Positions 44,107 to 53,467 of a stretch of DNA of 64,000 nt are shown here, piece by piece. The translations under genes were made by a program, and so were the position numbers. The stretch is taken from contig NZ_CP017641.1 of the NCBI RefSeq assembly GCF_001983935.1, forward strand, positions 992,001 through 1,056,000. The letters run 5' to 3'. Positions within the stretch are counted from its first letter, which is position 1, and every line of letters starts with the position of its first letter. The stretch is from Fuerstiella marisgermanici (GTDB lineage: Bacteria; Planctomycetota; Planctomycetia; Planctomycetales; Planctomycetaceae). The notes beneath the pieces are model-generated. The model saw only the letters and a list, made by a program, of their open reading frames with translations. It was not told the DNA's origin and searched no databases.

Positions 44107-44340
44107 TCGTATGGCTTCATTCTTGCAGGGCATTTTCGTGGGGCGACGGTGTTTGCGCCACGACTGTAGTCCACGCCGGTCCTGCCAGGCAACGCTGCGG
44201 CGGATCGGAATGCTGGAATGCAGCGGTTGGTGGTTTGAGTGTCATTCCTGCAGCTGCGCTGTTCCCAACTGGCGAATTTCAATGGTTCGTCTACACTTCG
44301 GACAGCTCGTACCAATGCCTTGGCCAGTCAGGTAGATCTC

Positions 44341-45297
44341 ATGAAACATCTCACCCGTCGATCCGCAGTCAGTTCCGTTATAGCGGGCGTCGCCGCATCG
44401 GCTATTCCTTTCGGCTCTTCTGCTTCTGCGGCCGATGAACCGAAGAAAACGGAACCAAAACGTCGAACTCGATTCGCCGTTTCAAGCTATTCCTTCTGGC
44501 AATTCAAGAATGAGGATCTGCGGCCAATCGAGACCTGTATCGACCTCGCTGCCGAATGGGGATTCGATGGCGTCGAACTTCTGGAAATGCAGATGGTCAA
44601 TAAAGACAACGCAACGCTGCAAAAGCTTAAGCAGCGAGCGTTCGTCAACGGCATGGACCTGTCTGGCTTTTCGACTCACCAGGGCTGGGTGAATCCGGAC
44701 GCCGACGTGCGGAATAAGAATACTCAGAAGACAATCAATTCGATTGAGATCGCTTACAAGCTCGGCATTCCTACCATGCGCGTGAACACTGGACGTTGGG
44801 GGACGAGCGGTAATTTTGATGAACTGATGGCCAATCGCGGCATCGAACCAACCCTGGAAGGTTACACCGAAGACGACGGTTTCAAATGGGTCATCGACGG
44901 CCTGACAGAATGTCTGCCGACGGCCGAAAAATGCGGCGTCACACTCGGTCTGGAGAACCACTGGGGACTTGGCCGAACTCCGGAAGGTGTGATGAAAATC
45001 GTGCGAGCGATCGATTCTCCATGGTTGAAGACGACGTTGGACACCGGCAACTTTCTGGAAGATCCGTACGATCGACTGGAACTGATGGCCGACGATGCCG
45101 TGCTGGTACAGGCGAAAACGTACTACGGCGGCGGAATGTGGTACACGCTGGACCTCGACTATCCGCGGATCGCTCGCCTGCTGAACAAGCACAGTTACAA
45201 CGGTTACGTGTCGCTGGAGTTTGAAGGTAAAGAGAACCCGAAGACCGCCATTCCCAAAAGCCTGAAGATGTTGCAGGCGGCATTTGAGGCCGCTTAG
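44341..45297 (+). CDS. Tat-exported sugar phosphate isomerase/epimerase-like TIM barrel
   Basis: The 318-residue protein begins with a twin-arginine signal (MKHLTRRSAVSSVIAGVAA, cleavage after SASA). The mature protein is a xylose-isomerase-type TIM barrel (AP endonuclease 2 family): WGFDGVELLEMQM, GVTLGLENHWG with the metal Glu, TLDTGNF and LEFEGKENP. Planctomycetes encode many such exported enzymes for unusual sugars. The substrate is unknown. The metal ligands look complete, unlike the paralogue at 52364. Start ATG 44341 is fixed by the signal peptide. Confidence 0.85.
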   Translation: MKHLTRRSAVSSVIAGVAASAIPFGSSASAADEPKKTEPKRRTRFAVSSYSFWQFKNEDLRPIETCIDLAAEWGFDGVELLEMQMVNKDNATLQKLKQRAFVNGMDLSGFSTHQGWVNPDADVRNKNTQKTINSIEIAYKLGIPTMRVNTGRWGTSGNFDELMANRGIEPTLEGYTEDDGFKWVIDGLTECLPTAEKCGVTLGLENHWGLGRTPEGVMKIVRAIDSPWLKTTLDTGNFLEDPYDRLELMADDAVLVQAKTYYGGGMWYTLDLDYPRIARLLNKHSYNGYVSLEFEGKENPKTAIPKSLKMLQAAFEAA

Positions 45298-45344
45298 CTG
45301 GTTTTTCTACGCCTTCCTTTTTCTGATCCTGAAGTTGCCGTCAC

Positions 45345-46448
45345 GTGCCATTCGAAATTCCGTTTGCCGTTCACTACGTCTCCCTTCTGATCGGGTCCGA
45401 CCCCGCCACAACGATGTGGGGGTTATCGGTGATGATTGCTGTGGGCATGCTGGCCATCACCAAAGGCGGCGATCTGTTCACAGATAGCTCAGTAGAAATT
45501 GCGCGCATGACGCGCATCCCGCCGGTGATTGTGGGCGCGACGATTGTCAGCACGGCGACTTCGTTTCCTGAGTTCATGGTTTCCCTGACAGGGACGCTGG
45601 CCGGTTCTGCAGAGTTCGCTGTCGGCAACGCGATCGGATCGTGTTTGTGCAACATCGGCCTGATCGTCGGCGTATGCGCGGTCACTCGAGGATTTCTGGC
45701 AAAGCGCCGTGGGCTGAAGCCCGGAATTGCGGCTGACCGGTCGATGCTTAAAGGCCCCGGAATGTTCATGCTGGGATCCACCTCGCTGCTGGTTTTGTTC
45801 AGCATGTTTGCCGCCGGAGGAGCCGAGCTGAATGACTCTGCCACGCGATTTGGGCTCGCCCGGTGGCAGGCTGTGATCTTGTTTGCCGGTATGTTTTGGT
45901 ACCTGGCGTATTCTATTCGAGCCGCCCGGTTGGCTCGCTATGAATCGTCGCTGGTTGCAGATGCCGAACCTCACATCGTCACACCGCTGGAAATCGTGAA
46001 AGCGTCCGCCATGTTTCTGCTGGCGACGGCCGTTGTCGTCATCGGCAGCCGCATGCTGGTTTGCAACGGCGAAGCCATTGCGCTGCGAATGGGCGTTCCC
46101 AAACTGGTTTTGGGGCTGACCTTATTTGCGGTTGGCACGTCACTGCCGGAATTCACAATTTCACTGATTGCCGTGTTGAAAGGTCACGAAGCGCTTGGGC
46201 TGGGCAATATCATCGGTTCGAACGTGATGAACATCTGCTGGGTGTTGGCATCATGTGCTTTGGTGACTCCGCTGCCAATTGATATTCAAACCGTCATCGT
46301 CGATCTACCGGTCACTTTGCTGCTAACGGTGCTGTTGCTGGTACTGCCGTGGAAGTCTGAACGGATCAGCACCGCAGCCGGGTGGCTGCTGCTGCTGATT
46401 TATGGAGCTCACCTTGTTGGCGTGACGGTCCATGGCGTCGCGGGTTAG
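45345..46448 (+). CDS. Sodium/calcium exchanger family transporter (YrbG-like)
   Basis: The 367-residue membrane protein has both alpha-repeats of the CaCA superfamily: IVSTATSFPEFMVSLTG and FAVGTSLPEFTISLIAVLKG, each with the ion-binding Glu, and GNAIGSCLCNIGLI / GNIIGSNVMNICWV after them. About 10-11 helices are visible. It should exchange Ca2+ for Na+ or H+ across the inner membrane. It starts at GTG 45345, 47 nt after the preceding stop, and is convergent with the radical SAM gene. Confidence 0.9.
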   Translation: MPFEIPFAVHYVSLLIGSDPATTMWGLSVMIAVGMLAITKGGDLFTDSSVEIARMTRIPPVIVGATIVSTATSFPEFMVSLTGTLAGSAEFAVGNAIGSCLCNIGLIVGVCAVTRGFLAKRRGLKPGIAADRSMLKGPGMFMLGSTSLLVLFSMFAAGGAELNDSATRFGLARWQAVILFAGMFWYLAYSIRAARLARYESSLVADAEPHIVTPLEIVKASAMFLLATAVVVIGSRMLVCNGEAIALRMGVPKLVLGLTLFAVGTSLPEFTISLIAVLKGHEALGLGNIIGSNVMNICWVLASCALVTPLPIDIQTVIVDLPVTLLLTVLLLVLPWKSERISTAAGWLLLLIYGAHLVGVTVHGVAG

Positions 46449-46475
46449 TTGCCATCATATTTCTGGCGGCGTTCT

Positions 46476-47825
46476 TTAGTCGCCACCGGTATTCAGCTGA
46501 ACCACATCGGGCTCGCTACAGCAACCAGTCGAAGAACCTGCTTGTGGCAGAGCGACACCGGAACTGTTTTCAGTGGCTCCCACAATGTACGGCGCCGCTG
46601 TTTTGGAATGGTCGTGGCCGTTGTAGACGCCGAAGTCGTTAAACAGAAACTTCTTCGCGATACGGTAGTACCAATTGCGTTCCGGAATTTCATGCCCCGG
46701 ATGGTACTGCGACGTGCGCGGCAGCATCGACTTCAATTCCTGCAGCGCGGTGCCTCGCGCGGTAGAATCCTTCGCGCTGTGCTTTTCGACTACCTGCTGC
46801 AGTAACTCGGGACGTTCCAGCACAATACAGCCGCGAGTTGTTTCCTGCGCCAGTTGACGGAAATCAGATAGGTACTCTGACTGAGTAAACTTATCGACCA
46901 GCGAACGATCGTCGTCATCTGACGAATGAATGCTTTCCTTCGAAAATTGAACGATTGGACACGGTTCAATATCGCCCCATGGATTGATGTGATGACTGAT
47001 GCCATTGGCGGCCGGGCACAGAGCCTGCCCGTCGCCATCGTAGTAGGCGTCGATAATGATGATGGGTTTTTTCGCTCGCATTTCGACCACGAACTCACGA
47101 GCACGCCGCTGCTGTTCGGGTGTCAGGCATAGTTCCGGCATCGCGTCCGGCCCCATCGGTCGGTAGACGTGGAACCATGTGTAGAGAACTCCCATTTCGA
47201 TCAGCCGATCCACCCACTGTTCCGTCAGCAGGTCGTCAATGTTCGTCTTGCAAAGGCTGGTGCAGACGCCCGTCATCACGTTGGCTTTCAGGCAGTTTTC
47301 AATGCCCGCCAGAGTCTTGTTGTAAACATCCGATCGCCCACGACGCTGGTCACTGATGATTTCGTTGCCTTCGACACTGATCAGCGGCGTGACGTTGCCG
47401 AGTTCCACCAGTCGCTTGGCTTTTTCTTCCGTGATGAATTGACCGTTGGTGAAGATTTGAAAATAGCAGTCGGGATGAGCGGCAAGAATGTCGAACAGTT
47501 CCGGATGCATGAACGGTTCGCCGCCCACAATTCCAAAAAACGTATTGCCCGCTTGTTTGGCTTCCGTGATGAGTTTATTCATCGCCGTCAGGTCGATCGT
47601 TTGCTGCTTGGCCGCGACGTCGACCCAGCAACCCTGACAGCGCAGGTTACAACTGTTGATGATGGACACGTACAGGAACGGTGGAAAGAACTGTCCCTGC
47701 TTCATTCGCTTGCGATGAGCCAGCACCGATCGAGTGCCCTTCACGCCCATGTTCCAGAACAGCTTCCACAAGAGCCGCTTGTTGGTTTCCAGCAGCATGC
47801 GTTTGGCCATGCGCAGTGTGTACAT
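46476..47825 (-). CDS. Radical SAM protein with SPASM-like C-terminal cysteines
   Basis: The 449-residue protein has the CxxxCxxC cluster in CNLRCQGC (Cys59, Cys63, Cys66), then GIVGGEPFMHPELF for SAM binding. A later region ALCPAANGISHHINPWGDIEPCP looks like a partial SPASM/auxiliary cluster motif. The C-terminus has CGCSE-like cysteines (STGCCSEP). It resembles a group of planctomycete radical SAM enzymes without a known product. Start ATG 47825 is uncertain because no clear ribosome site precedes it. The gene diverges from the serine hydrolase at 48034. Confidence 0.88.
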   Translation of the reverse strand: MYTLRMAKRMLLETNKRLLWKLFWNMGVKGTRSVLAHRKRMKQGQFFPPFLYVSIINSCNLRCQGCWVDVAAKQQTIDLTAMNKLITEAKQAGNTFFGIVGGEPFMHPELFDILAAHPDCYFQIFTNGQFITEEKAKRLVELGNVTPLISVEGNEIISDQRRGRSDVYNKTLAGIENCLKANVMTGVCTSLCKTNIDDLLTEQWVDRLIEMGVLYTWFHVYRPMGPDAMPELCLTPEQQRRAREFVVEMRAKKPIIIIDAYYDGDGQALCPAANGISHHINPWGDIEPCPIVQFSKESIHSSDDDDRSLVDKFTQSEYLSDFRQLAQETTRGCIVLERPELLQQVVEKHSAKDSTARGTALQELKSMLPRTSQYHPGHEIPERNWYYRIAKKFLFNDFGVYNGHDHSKTAAPYIVGATENSSGVALPQAGSSTGCCSEPDVVQLNTGGD

Positions 47826-48033
47826 TTTGAAAAAACTTCCGCTGTGTAAGGTGTCTTGGTGGAAGGAGTCGTTGGAAGGCGATGTCCGGCGACGGTAAGC
47901 TGCGTGCGTCGAATGACCTGGAACGCATTATTCACGGCGACGAGCGAAATTCCCACCAGCAAGGCCTCATTTTGCGGCGACTGGTCGGGAGTCACTTCTT
48001 TCTTCGCCGAAGTTTCCCTTACGAGCCACCTAC

Positions 48034-49224
48034 ATGAAACCTACCACCCGCCTTCTGCTGATTGTTTTTCTCGCCGTTCTACCGATCGGTTCTTCCCACG
48101 CCCAATCGGTTCAGGAGCAGGCACACGCCGCTGGTATCCCTGAAGCTTCGCCAGCGGATGTGGGAATGAATGCTGAACGGCTGGCGGTGATCGACGACGT
48201 TGTGGCCGAAGGTTTGGACCGCAACAAGATGCCTGGTTGCGTGGTGCTGGTCGGTCACAAGGGCCGCATCGTGTTTCACAAAGCTTACGGCTATCGCCAA
48301 TTGGTACCCGAAAAGCAGCCCATGGAACTCGACACCGTGTTCGACATGGCGTCCCTGACCAAACCGGTCGCGACAGCCACATCTGTGATGCTGCTGGTAG
48401 AAGCAGGCAAGATTGATTTGCAGGCACCGGTGGCGAAGTACATTCCGGAATTCGGCGCAAATGGAAAGCAGGACATCACCGTCAAGCAGTTGCTGACTCA
48501 TTCCGGCGGACTGATTCCCGATAATTCCATCAAGGATTACGCCGACGGTTCTGAAGTTGCCTTCGAGAAAATTCATGCTTTGAAGCCGTACATTGAACCC
48601 GGTACGAGGTTCGTCTACACCGACGTCGGCTTCATTGTGTTGGCCGAATTGGTCGAACGTCTGAGCGGAAAGAATGTTCACGAGTTTTCGCAGCAGAAGA
48701 TCTTCGGCCCACTTAAAATGACGGAAACGGGCTACCTCCCGTCTGACGATCTCAAGCCGCGAGCGGCCGTGACTCAGGAACGCGACGGCCAGCCAATGAG
48801 AGGCGATGTCCACGATCCTCGCGCGTTCGCGCTGGGCGGAATCGCGGGGCACGCCGGGCTGTTTTCGACGGCAAAGGATCTCAGTCGTTATGCTCAGATG
48901 CTGATCAACGGCGGTTCGCTCGACGGTGTAGCGGTGATGAAGCCGGAAACCGTGAAGCAGATGACCGATCCGGTTGAAGTATCATCGGGGCTGCGAACGC
49001 TGGGTTGGGACATGCGAAGTCCGTATTCGTCGAATCGAGGCGACTTTTTCACCAAGGCGGCATTCGGCCACGGTGGATTCACTGGCACGGCGATGTGGAT
49101 CGATCCACCGCAGGAACTGTTCGTGATCTTTTTAAGTAACCGAGTTCACCCGGACGGCAAAGGATCGGTGAACGCATTGGCTGGACGTATCGGCACAATC
49201 GCGGGAGCGGCAATCGCGGACTGA
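48034..49224 (+). CDS. Secreted serine hydrolase, beta-lactamase/PBP-like
   Basis: The 396-residue protein has a signal peptide (cleavage after SSHA) and the class C/PBP fold: Ser107-x-x-Lys110 in MASLTKPVA, YTD at the Tyr-x-Asn position (YTDVGFIVLAELV), and GHGGFTG at the third motif. The fold covers esterases, D-aminopeptidases and penicillin-binding enzymes; beta-lactamase activity itself should not be assumed. Conserved elements are intact, so an active enzyme is likely. It is exported to the periplasm. Confidence 0.9.
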   Translation: MKPTTRLLLIVFLAVLPIGSSHAQSVQEQAHAAGIPEASPADVGMNAERLAVIDDVVAEGLDRNKMPGCVVLVGHKGRIVFHKAYGYRQLVPEKQPMELDTVFDMASLTKPVATATSVMLLVEAGKIDLQAPVAKYIPEFGANGKQDITVKQLLTHSGGLIPDNSIKDYADGSEVAFEKIHALKPYIEPGTRFVYTDVGFIVLAELVERLSGKNVHEFSQQKIFGPLKMTETGYLPSDDLKPRAAVTQERDGQPMRGDVHDPRAFALGGIAGHAGLFSTAKDLSRYAQMLINGGSLDGVAVMKPETVKQMTDPVEVSSGLRTLGWDMRSPYSSNRGDFFTKAAFGHGGFTGTAMWIDPPQELFVIFLSNRVHPDGKGSVNALAGRIGTIAGAAIAD

Positions 49225-49256
49225 TCACCGGTCAGTCAGCCAATTGCCGCCGCAAG

Positions 49257-49292
49257 AAAAAAAAAATGCCACCGCAGTAAACTGCGGTGGCA
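49257..49292 (-). terminator. Strong Rho-independent terminator of the 49325 kinase gene
   Basis: Read on the minus strand, an 11-bp perfect stem (tgccaccgcag with its complement, 4-nt loop) is followed by ten T residues. It ends the ECF sigma/kinase transcript. In the plus direction the hairpin follows the serine hydrolase stop by about 40 bp but lacks a T-run. Confidence 0.9.
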
Positions 49293-49324
49293 AATTCCAA
49301 CGTGTGCTTTCAGCCGTACATGGA

Positions 49325-51490
49325 TCATTCGGGCACGGCAAGGCACATAGCGATGGCTAGCGAGTACCGGCCGGGTACGAGGTCGATTCGTGTTGCGTAG
49401 ACGGCGTGGTCCTGTTCGTCGACGTATTCACCACGGTCTTTCAGCGTAGGCAAGATTGTTTCCCAGTGGTCCGACATGGAACTCATCGCCTTGCCATCGT
49501 CATCTCGTACGCGACCGTGCTTGCTGTTGATCTGGATCAGAATGCGGCATTCATTGTCCAGCACAAACAAGCGTCCCGGCGAACGCACTCGTTCCCGCAA
49601 CAGAGTTTCGATCAGCCGTTCCAGGCACGCTTCAATCATCACGAAGCCAAACAATTCTTCAGACTTCGCGTCGAAGATTGGGACGGCCGCGGCAAGCCGG
49701 TTGCCGCCATGGCCATCGGCGGGGCGACGACGATCGTCCGGACATTCTGAAGACAACGCTACGTGTACTTCGTCCGGATGACCGCTTAGTGCTTTCTCCA
49801 TGCAGGTCGTCAGCGGGCCGGATCCCAAGCGACTGGCCGGAATCGAACGGATGTTGTACGCATCTGTTCGATGCCGCTCCATCCGGACCAATTCCTGAAA
49901 CTTCCCGTCGCTAACCTTCGCGAACGACACAGAACCGAAGTCGCAATTTGTCTTTAGCAGCCCGCCGAAAATGACGCCAAGTCGTTCACGCCAGACGGTC
50001 AAATCTTCGGGAGGATCGTTCTGAGCAGCATTGATGAGTCCCTGGATCGGTGGCAGGCTGGACATAAACCGCACGTTACGTTCCAGATCGCGCACAGCTC
50101 CCTGCATGGCCGTACGCAATTCGCGGCCTTCTCCTCGGCTGTTGGCATAAGCTTGTCGTCGGTTGCTGCGACCTGCCATCCAACGCTGCACCGAATCGGC
50201 CACTTCGGTGGCCGATTGATAGCGGGAATGTCGCTTCGGGTGCATCGCTTTCTGACAGATGTTCGCCAAATCAGACGGGACTCCGGGCAGGTAGTCGCGG
50301 ACTCGTGGCGAAGGACGTTGAGCCACGCTTTCCAGAAGCTCTGGAATCGGAACGGCAGACCCTTCTTTGACACTACTGTTTTGATGAGGCGCCGACCCTG
50401 TCAGCATCGCAAACAAGATGGCTCCTAATCCATACACGTCCGTACGGTAATCGACCATGTCCAGTTGCCCGGATGCCTGCTCGGGAGCCATATACAGCGG
50501 CGTGCCGATAAATTCGCCTGCCATCGTTTGGCCGAAGCCACTGTCTGACAGTGGTGAATCGCCGGACAGAATGCTTTCGGATTCGAATTCGTCCGAAATC
50601 TTGGCGAGTCCCCAGTCCAGCACAATCACCTGACCAAAGTTATCCAGCGCCACATTTTCGGGTTTCAGGTCACGATGGATAACACCGCGCGAATGAGCGT
50701 AGGCGATTGCCTGGCAAATTCCGATGAAGGCCGATAGCAAGCGATGCAGATCCATCGTCACGTCTTCGCCCATCTCGCGGCGATCGTGATACTCTTCGAT
50801 GGCCTCAACAAGTGTCCGCTTGCCAACGAATCGCATTGCGTAAAACGGCTGGCCGTGTTCGGCATCGTGGCCGAACTGATACATCGGCACGATGTTCGGA
50901 TGTTCCAGGTGGCCGGTGATTTCAGCTTCGCGATGAAAACGCTGCCAGGCGCGAGGATGTTCAGCGGCGGCAGCGTTCATTTCTTTGATGGCGACGGTGC
51001 GTTTAAGCTTTTCATCGCGAGCCAGCCAAACTGTTCCCAACCCGCCTTCGCCCAACTTACGAATCAGCGAAAAACGGCTCGACATTTTGCGCAGGTCGCC
51101 TTCTTTCGGCGACAGGATATCGGCGGGATCGGTGGCCGCACGACGTTTTTCTTCGGCAACGCCCATACCATGGACCGGCGTGTCGGTTCGATCGGGAACC
51201 ATGGTGGCGCTTAGTTGCATCTGACTCAACCTTGCGCTTTCCTTTCGCAGTTTTTGCTTTAGCTTCGATTTGGCGACTGCGGATAGCCCTGCCGTCACAG
51301 ATGTGTCGCCCTGCAGTGTTTTTTCTGCAACATCGGACAGCGAATCCTGGATCAGTTTTGACAGGCGCGCGAAGTTTCGACACTTGGCGTCGCCTGCAAG
51401 GCGTTCGTCGACAGCCTTCTGATCGGTGGAATCGAGATGCCCGGAAAGCGAACGCGAAATCAATTCGGAAACACTTTTGTCATTGAGCAT
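49325..51490 (-). CDS. Ser/Thr protein kinase with N-terminal anti-sigma-like segment and C-terminal dCache-like sensor
   Basis: The 721-residue protein has a short N-terminal region (SELISRSLSGHLDSTDQKAV, about 7-50) that resembles the helical part of anti-sigma factors. The kinase domain lies at about 138-440: Gly loop GEGGLGTVWLA, Lys169, HRDLKPEN from 272, DWG instead of DFG at 292-294, APEQ. Residues about 465-715 resemble the dCache sensor (ERNVRFMSSLPPIQGLINA, VIFGGLLKTNCDFGSVSF) usually found outside the membrane in receptors. No transmembrane helix is visible, so this sensor appears cytoplasmic. I chose ATG 51490, which overlaps the sigma gene by 11 nt; the family-like region starts there. 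The terminator at 49257-49292 ends the pair. Confidence 0.87.
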   Translation of the reverse strand: MLNDKSVSELISRSLSGHLDSTDQKAVDERLAGDAKCRNFARLSKLIQDSLSDVAEKTLQGDTSVTAGLSAVAKSKLKQKLRKESARLSQMQLSATMVPDRTDTPVHGMGVAEEKRRAATDPADILSPKEGDLRKMSSRFSLIRKLGEGGLGTVWLARDEKLKRTVAIKEMNAAAAEHPRAWQRFHREAEITGHLEHPNIVPMYQFGHDAEHGQPFYAMRFVGKRTLVEAIEEYHDRREMGEDVTMDLHRLLSAFIGICQAIAYAHSRGVIHRDLKPENVALDNFGQVIVLDWGLAKISDEFESESILSGDSPLSDSGFGQTMAGEFIGTPLYMAPEQASGQLDMVDYRTDVYGLGAILFAMLTGSAPHQNSSVKEGSAVPIPELLESVAQRPSPRVRDYLPGVPSDLANICQKAMHPKRHSRYQSATEVADSVQRWMAGRSNRRQAYANSRGEGRELRTAMQGAVRDLERNVRFMSSLPPIQGLINAAQNDPPEDLTVWRERLGVIFGGLLKTNCDFGSVSFAKVSDGKFQELVRMERHRTDAYNIRSIPASRLGSGPLTTCMEKALSGHPDEVHVALSSECPDDRRRPADGHGGNRLAAAVPIFDAKSEELFGFVMIEACLERLIETLLRERVRSPGRLFVLDNECRILIQINSKHGRVRDDDGKAMSSMSDHWETILPTLKDRGEYVDEQDHAVYATRIDLVPGRYSLAIAMCLAVPE

Positions 51491-52079
51491 GAGACGGAAT
51501 CTCCTCGCCAGCGTCAGCAAACCATCTCGACCCAACGCACTTGGCCAGCGCTAGTCGAGCTCGATGCAACCGTACCCACAGATTTGTGGCTGTGATGCCC
51601 AGTTCTGAACAAATTTCGTCGGTTTCCATTTCTTCCATCACGCTCAACACAAACACGTCCGCCTGACTTTTGGGGATGTTTTCAAGACAACCCTGCACAA
51701 CCTCCCGAAGTTCGCTGGATTCGACGCCATCCACAGGCGTTGCGGCCGCAAACGCATCGGCCTTCCAGCGGCCTTGTTGATCGAATAGCTGTGCTGAAGG
51801 ATCGTTCGTGTCTTCGTAGGAACTGTCTCGATCGTAGCGGTTTCGCATCCGCACGTAGTCCACGATTTTGCGTTTCAAAATGCCCAGCAACCACGCTCGT
51901 TCCGCGCCTTCGCCGGTAAAACGATCCTGAAAGCGGATACCCGCAAGAAATGTTTCCTGTACGACTTCTTCCGCTGCAGCAACGTGGCGCAGTCGGGATA
52001 GCGCGTAGCGGTATAGATAGTCTCCGTATTCGTCGACCCAGCGGTCCGGATCGACGGGTGAGTTATGCGGCGGATCCAA
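51480..52079 (-). CDS. ECF-type RNA polymerase sigma factor
   Basis: The 199-residue protein has region 2 (YLYRYALSRLRHVAAAEEVV, QETFLAGIRFQDRF, LLGILKRKIVDYVR) and region 4 (IPKSQADVFVLSVMEEMETD, then ICSELGITATNLWVRLHRA). The start TTG 52079 is preceded by GGGAG at 7 nt; the longer open frame from 52097 also starts at TTG. It overlaps the kinase gene by 11 nt, so the two are coupled in translation. The kinase is the likely regulator. Its targets cannot be read from this window. Confidence 0.88.
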   Translation of the reverse strand: MDPPHNSPVDPDRWVDEYGDYLYRYALSRLRHVAAAEEVVQETFLAGIRFQDRFTGEGAERAWLLGILKRKIVDYVRMRNRYDRDSSYEDTNDPSAQLFDQQGRWKADAFAAATPVDGVESSELREVVQGCLENIPKSQADVFVLSVMEEMETDEICSELGITATNLWVRLHRARLALAKCVGSRWFADAGEEIPSHAQ

Positions 52080-52363
52080 GAATACTCTCCCGAGCAAACG
52101 GCTGAACTGCGAGTTTCATGCTGAACTATGTGTTTGTATACGCCACCTGCCGCCTCGGCTGCAGGTACGACGCATTGTACACGTCGAAACTTACACTGCG
52201 ATTGTAGACAACACACAATCAAACGATAGCGACGTGCCAAAAGCAATCGTCGTGCTTTTGTAGAAAACAACGACATCAGTGTTGCGGCGCGCGGCGCAAT
52301 CCTTAACCTTCCCGCCCACATACCTTCCACCCTTGCCATCCAGTTGAGTTTGAGACCGATCCC

Positions 52364-53110
52364 ATGGACGTTGTGTTGGAAGAAAAGCATTCGCATGCTG
52401 GTTTATCAAACGAAAACGAACCACCGCTACTGGGAACGGCTGAGCTGCTGCTCGCGACAGATTTTTCTGAACTGGTCGCTGAAGTGCGGCAATTGCAGCG
52501 AAGGCGTATACGGATGGTCAGCATCCGGCGGCAACGAGCCTGCCGCATCGGCTTACCAAACTTGAAGATGGTTTTGGAAGACGCCGGCCTGCAGATCTGC
52601 ACGGTTGGCTTTGCGGGCGGGTTTACCGGCACTTTAGGTCGTGGATACCGTCAGGCAGTCGACGATACTCGGCGAGCTCTCGACTTTGCAGCAGCTTTGA
52701 ACGCACGCGGTGTCGTGGTAATGTCCGGTAGTCGAGGCAATCATACGTACAATCACGCTGCTCGCACAATTCGCGACGGCCTGTTCGATTGTCTGGACGA
52801 TGCGTTGCGGCTGCGGATCGATATGCTGGTCCCACTGACAACAATGTTTGGCAAACAGACGGACGTGTTTGAGCCCCGATGCGATTCGATGCTGGACTGG
52901 ATCGATGAGTTCGACAATCATCGGATTAAAGGTATGATGATGCTGCGGCGCCGTTCGCCGTTAAAAGGATTACCTGCCTGCTGGGAACGCTGCCTTCGCT
53001 CTGGTGGTGCACTCCGCATTGGCCGTCGCTGTCGCAGAACTCTGGGCAGTCACAACGTGGTTGCCGAAATCGCGTTGCGACTCAGAGACGTGGCGGTTCC
53101 AGTCTCTTAG
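52364..53110 (+). CDS. Degenerate xylose-isomerase-like TIM-barrel protein
   Basis: The 248-residue protein matches the sugar isomerase/AP endonuclease 2 family in its middle: GLQICTVGFAGGFTG, QAVDDTRRALDFAAALNARG and SGSRGNHTYNHAARTIRDGL. After that, the segment normally LxLEPMHPG reads MLVPLTTMFGKQ, so the metal-binding Glu and His are gone. The expected DTYH ligand region is also absent, and the C-terminus is Arg-rich and unlike the family. It is probably a pseudoenzyme or decaying gene; I found no frameshift that restores the family sequence. The Trm112-like gene follows 29 nt later. Start ATG 52364 is weakly supported. Confidence 0.6.
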   Translation: MDVVLEEKHSHAGLSNENEPPLLGTAELLLATDFSELVAEVRQLQRRRIRMVSIRRQRACRIGLPNLKMVLEDAGLQICTVGFAGGFTGTLGRGYRQAVDDTRRALDFAAALNARGVVVMSGSRGNHTYNHAARTIRDGLFDCLDDALRLRIDMLVPLTTMFGKQTDVFEPRCDSMLDWIDEFDNHRIKGMMMLRRRSPLKGLPACWERCLRSGGALRIGRRCRRTLGSHNVVAEIALRLRDVAVPVS

Positions 53111-53139
53111 TCTTCTGATTCACACCAAAGCGACGTGCG

Positions 53140-53364
53140 ATGCCGTTCGAATACGAAAAAGTGAAGGACATTCTGGTCTGTCCCAAAACTCGCTGCGACC
53201 TGGTCCACGACGGGGATTGCCTTGTCAGTACCGATCCGGAGACTCGGCTGAAGTATCCCATTGTGGACGACATTCCTCGACTTCTTGCTGACGAAGCGAC
53301 CGAATTGCCCACCGACGAATGGACGGCCGTCATGCAGCGCCACAACGTCGCAGTCAATAGTTAG
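53140..53364 (+). CDS. Trm112-family protein
   Basis: The 74-residue protein has the Trm112 pattern: ILVCPKTRCDL with two Cys and LKYPIVDDIPRLL, the conserved YPI-x-x-x-IP element. Trm112 proteins in eukaryotes and archaea activate methyltransferases; bacterial homologues often accompany metabolic or tRNA-modification genes. The second zinc-ligand pair found in longer homologues is absent. It follows the degenerate TIM-barrel gene in the same direction and may share its transcript. Confidence 0.88.
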   Translation: MPFEYEKVKDILVCPKTRCDLVHDGDCLVSTDPETRLKYPIVDDIPRLLADEATELPTDEWTAVMQRHNVAVNS

Positions 53365-53467
53365 CGGCTGCAGGACTCGGCACAGCTTGCTCAAATCGCC
53401 GCCCCATTACGGTTCCGGCCTCGAGCAGCAATAATCAGGGGCTGGGCGTCGCCATCCCTCGAAGCCG

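Noticed and set aside
52364-53110. Frameshift as the cause of the degenerate TIM-barrel sequence
   Set aside because: I read the other two frames over the N-terminal part and found no better family match, so divergence is preferred over a frameshift.
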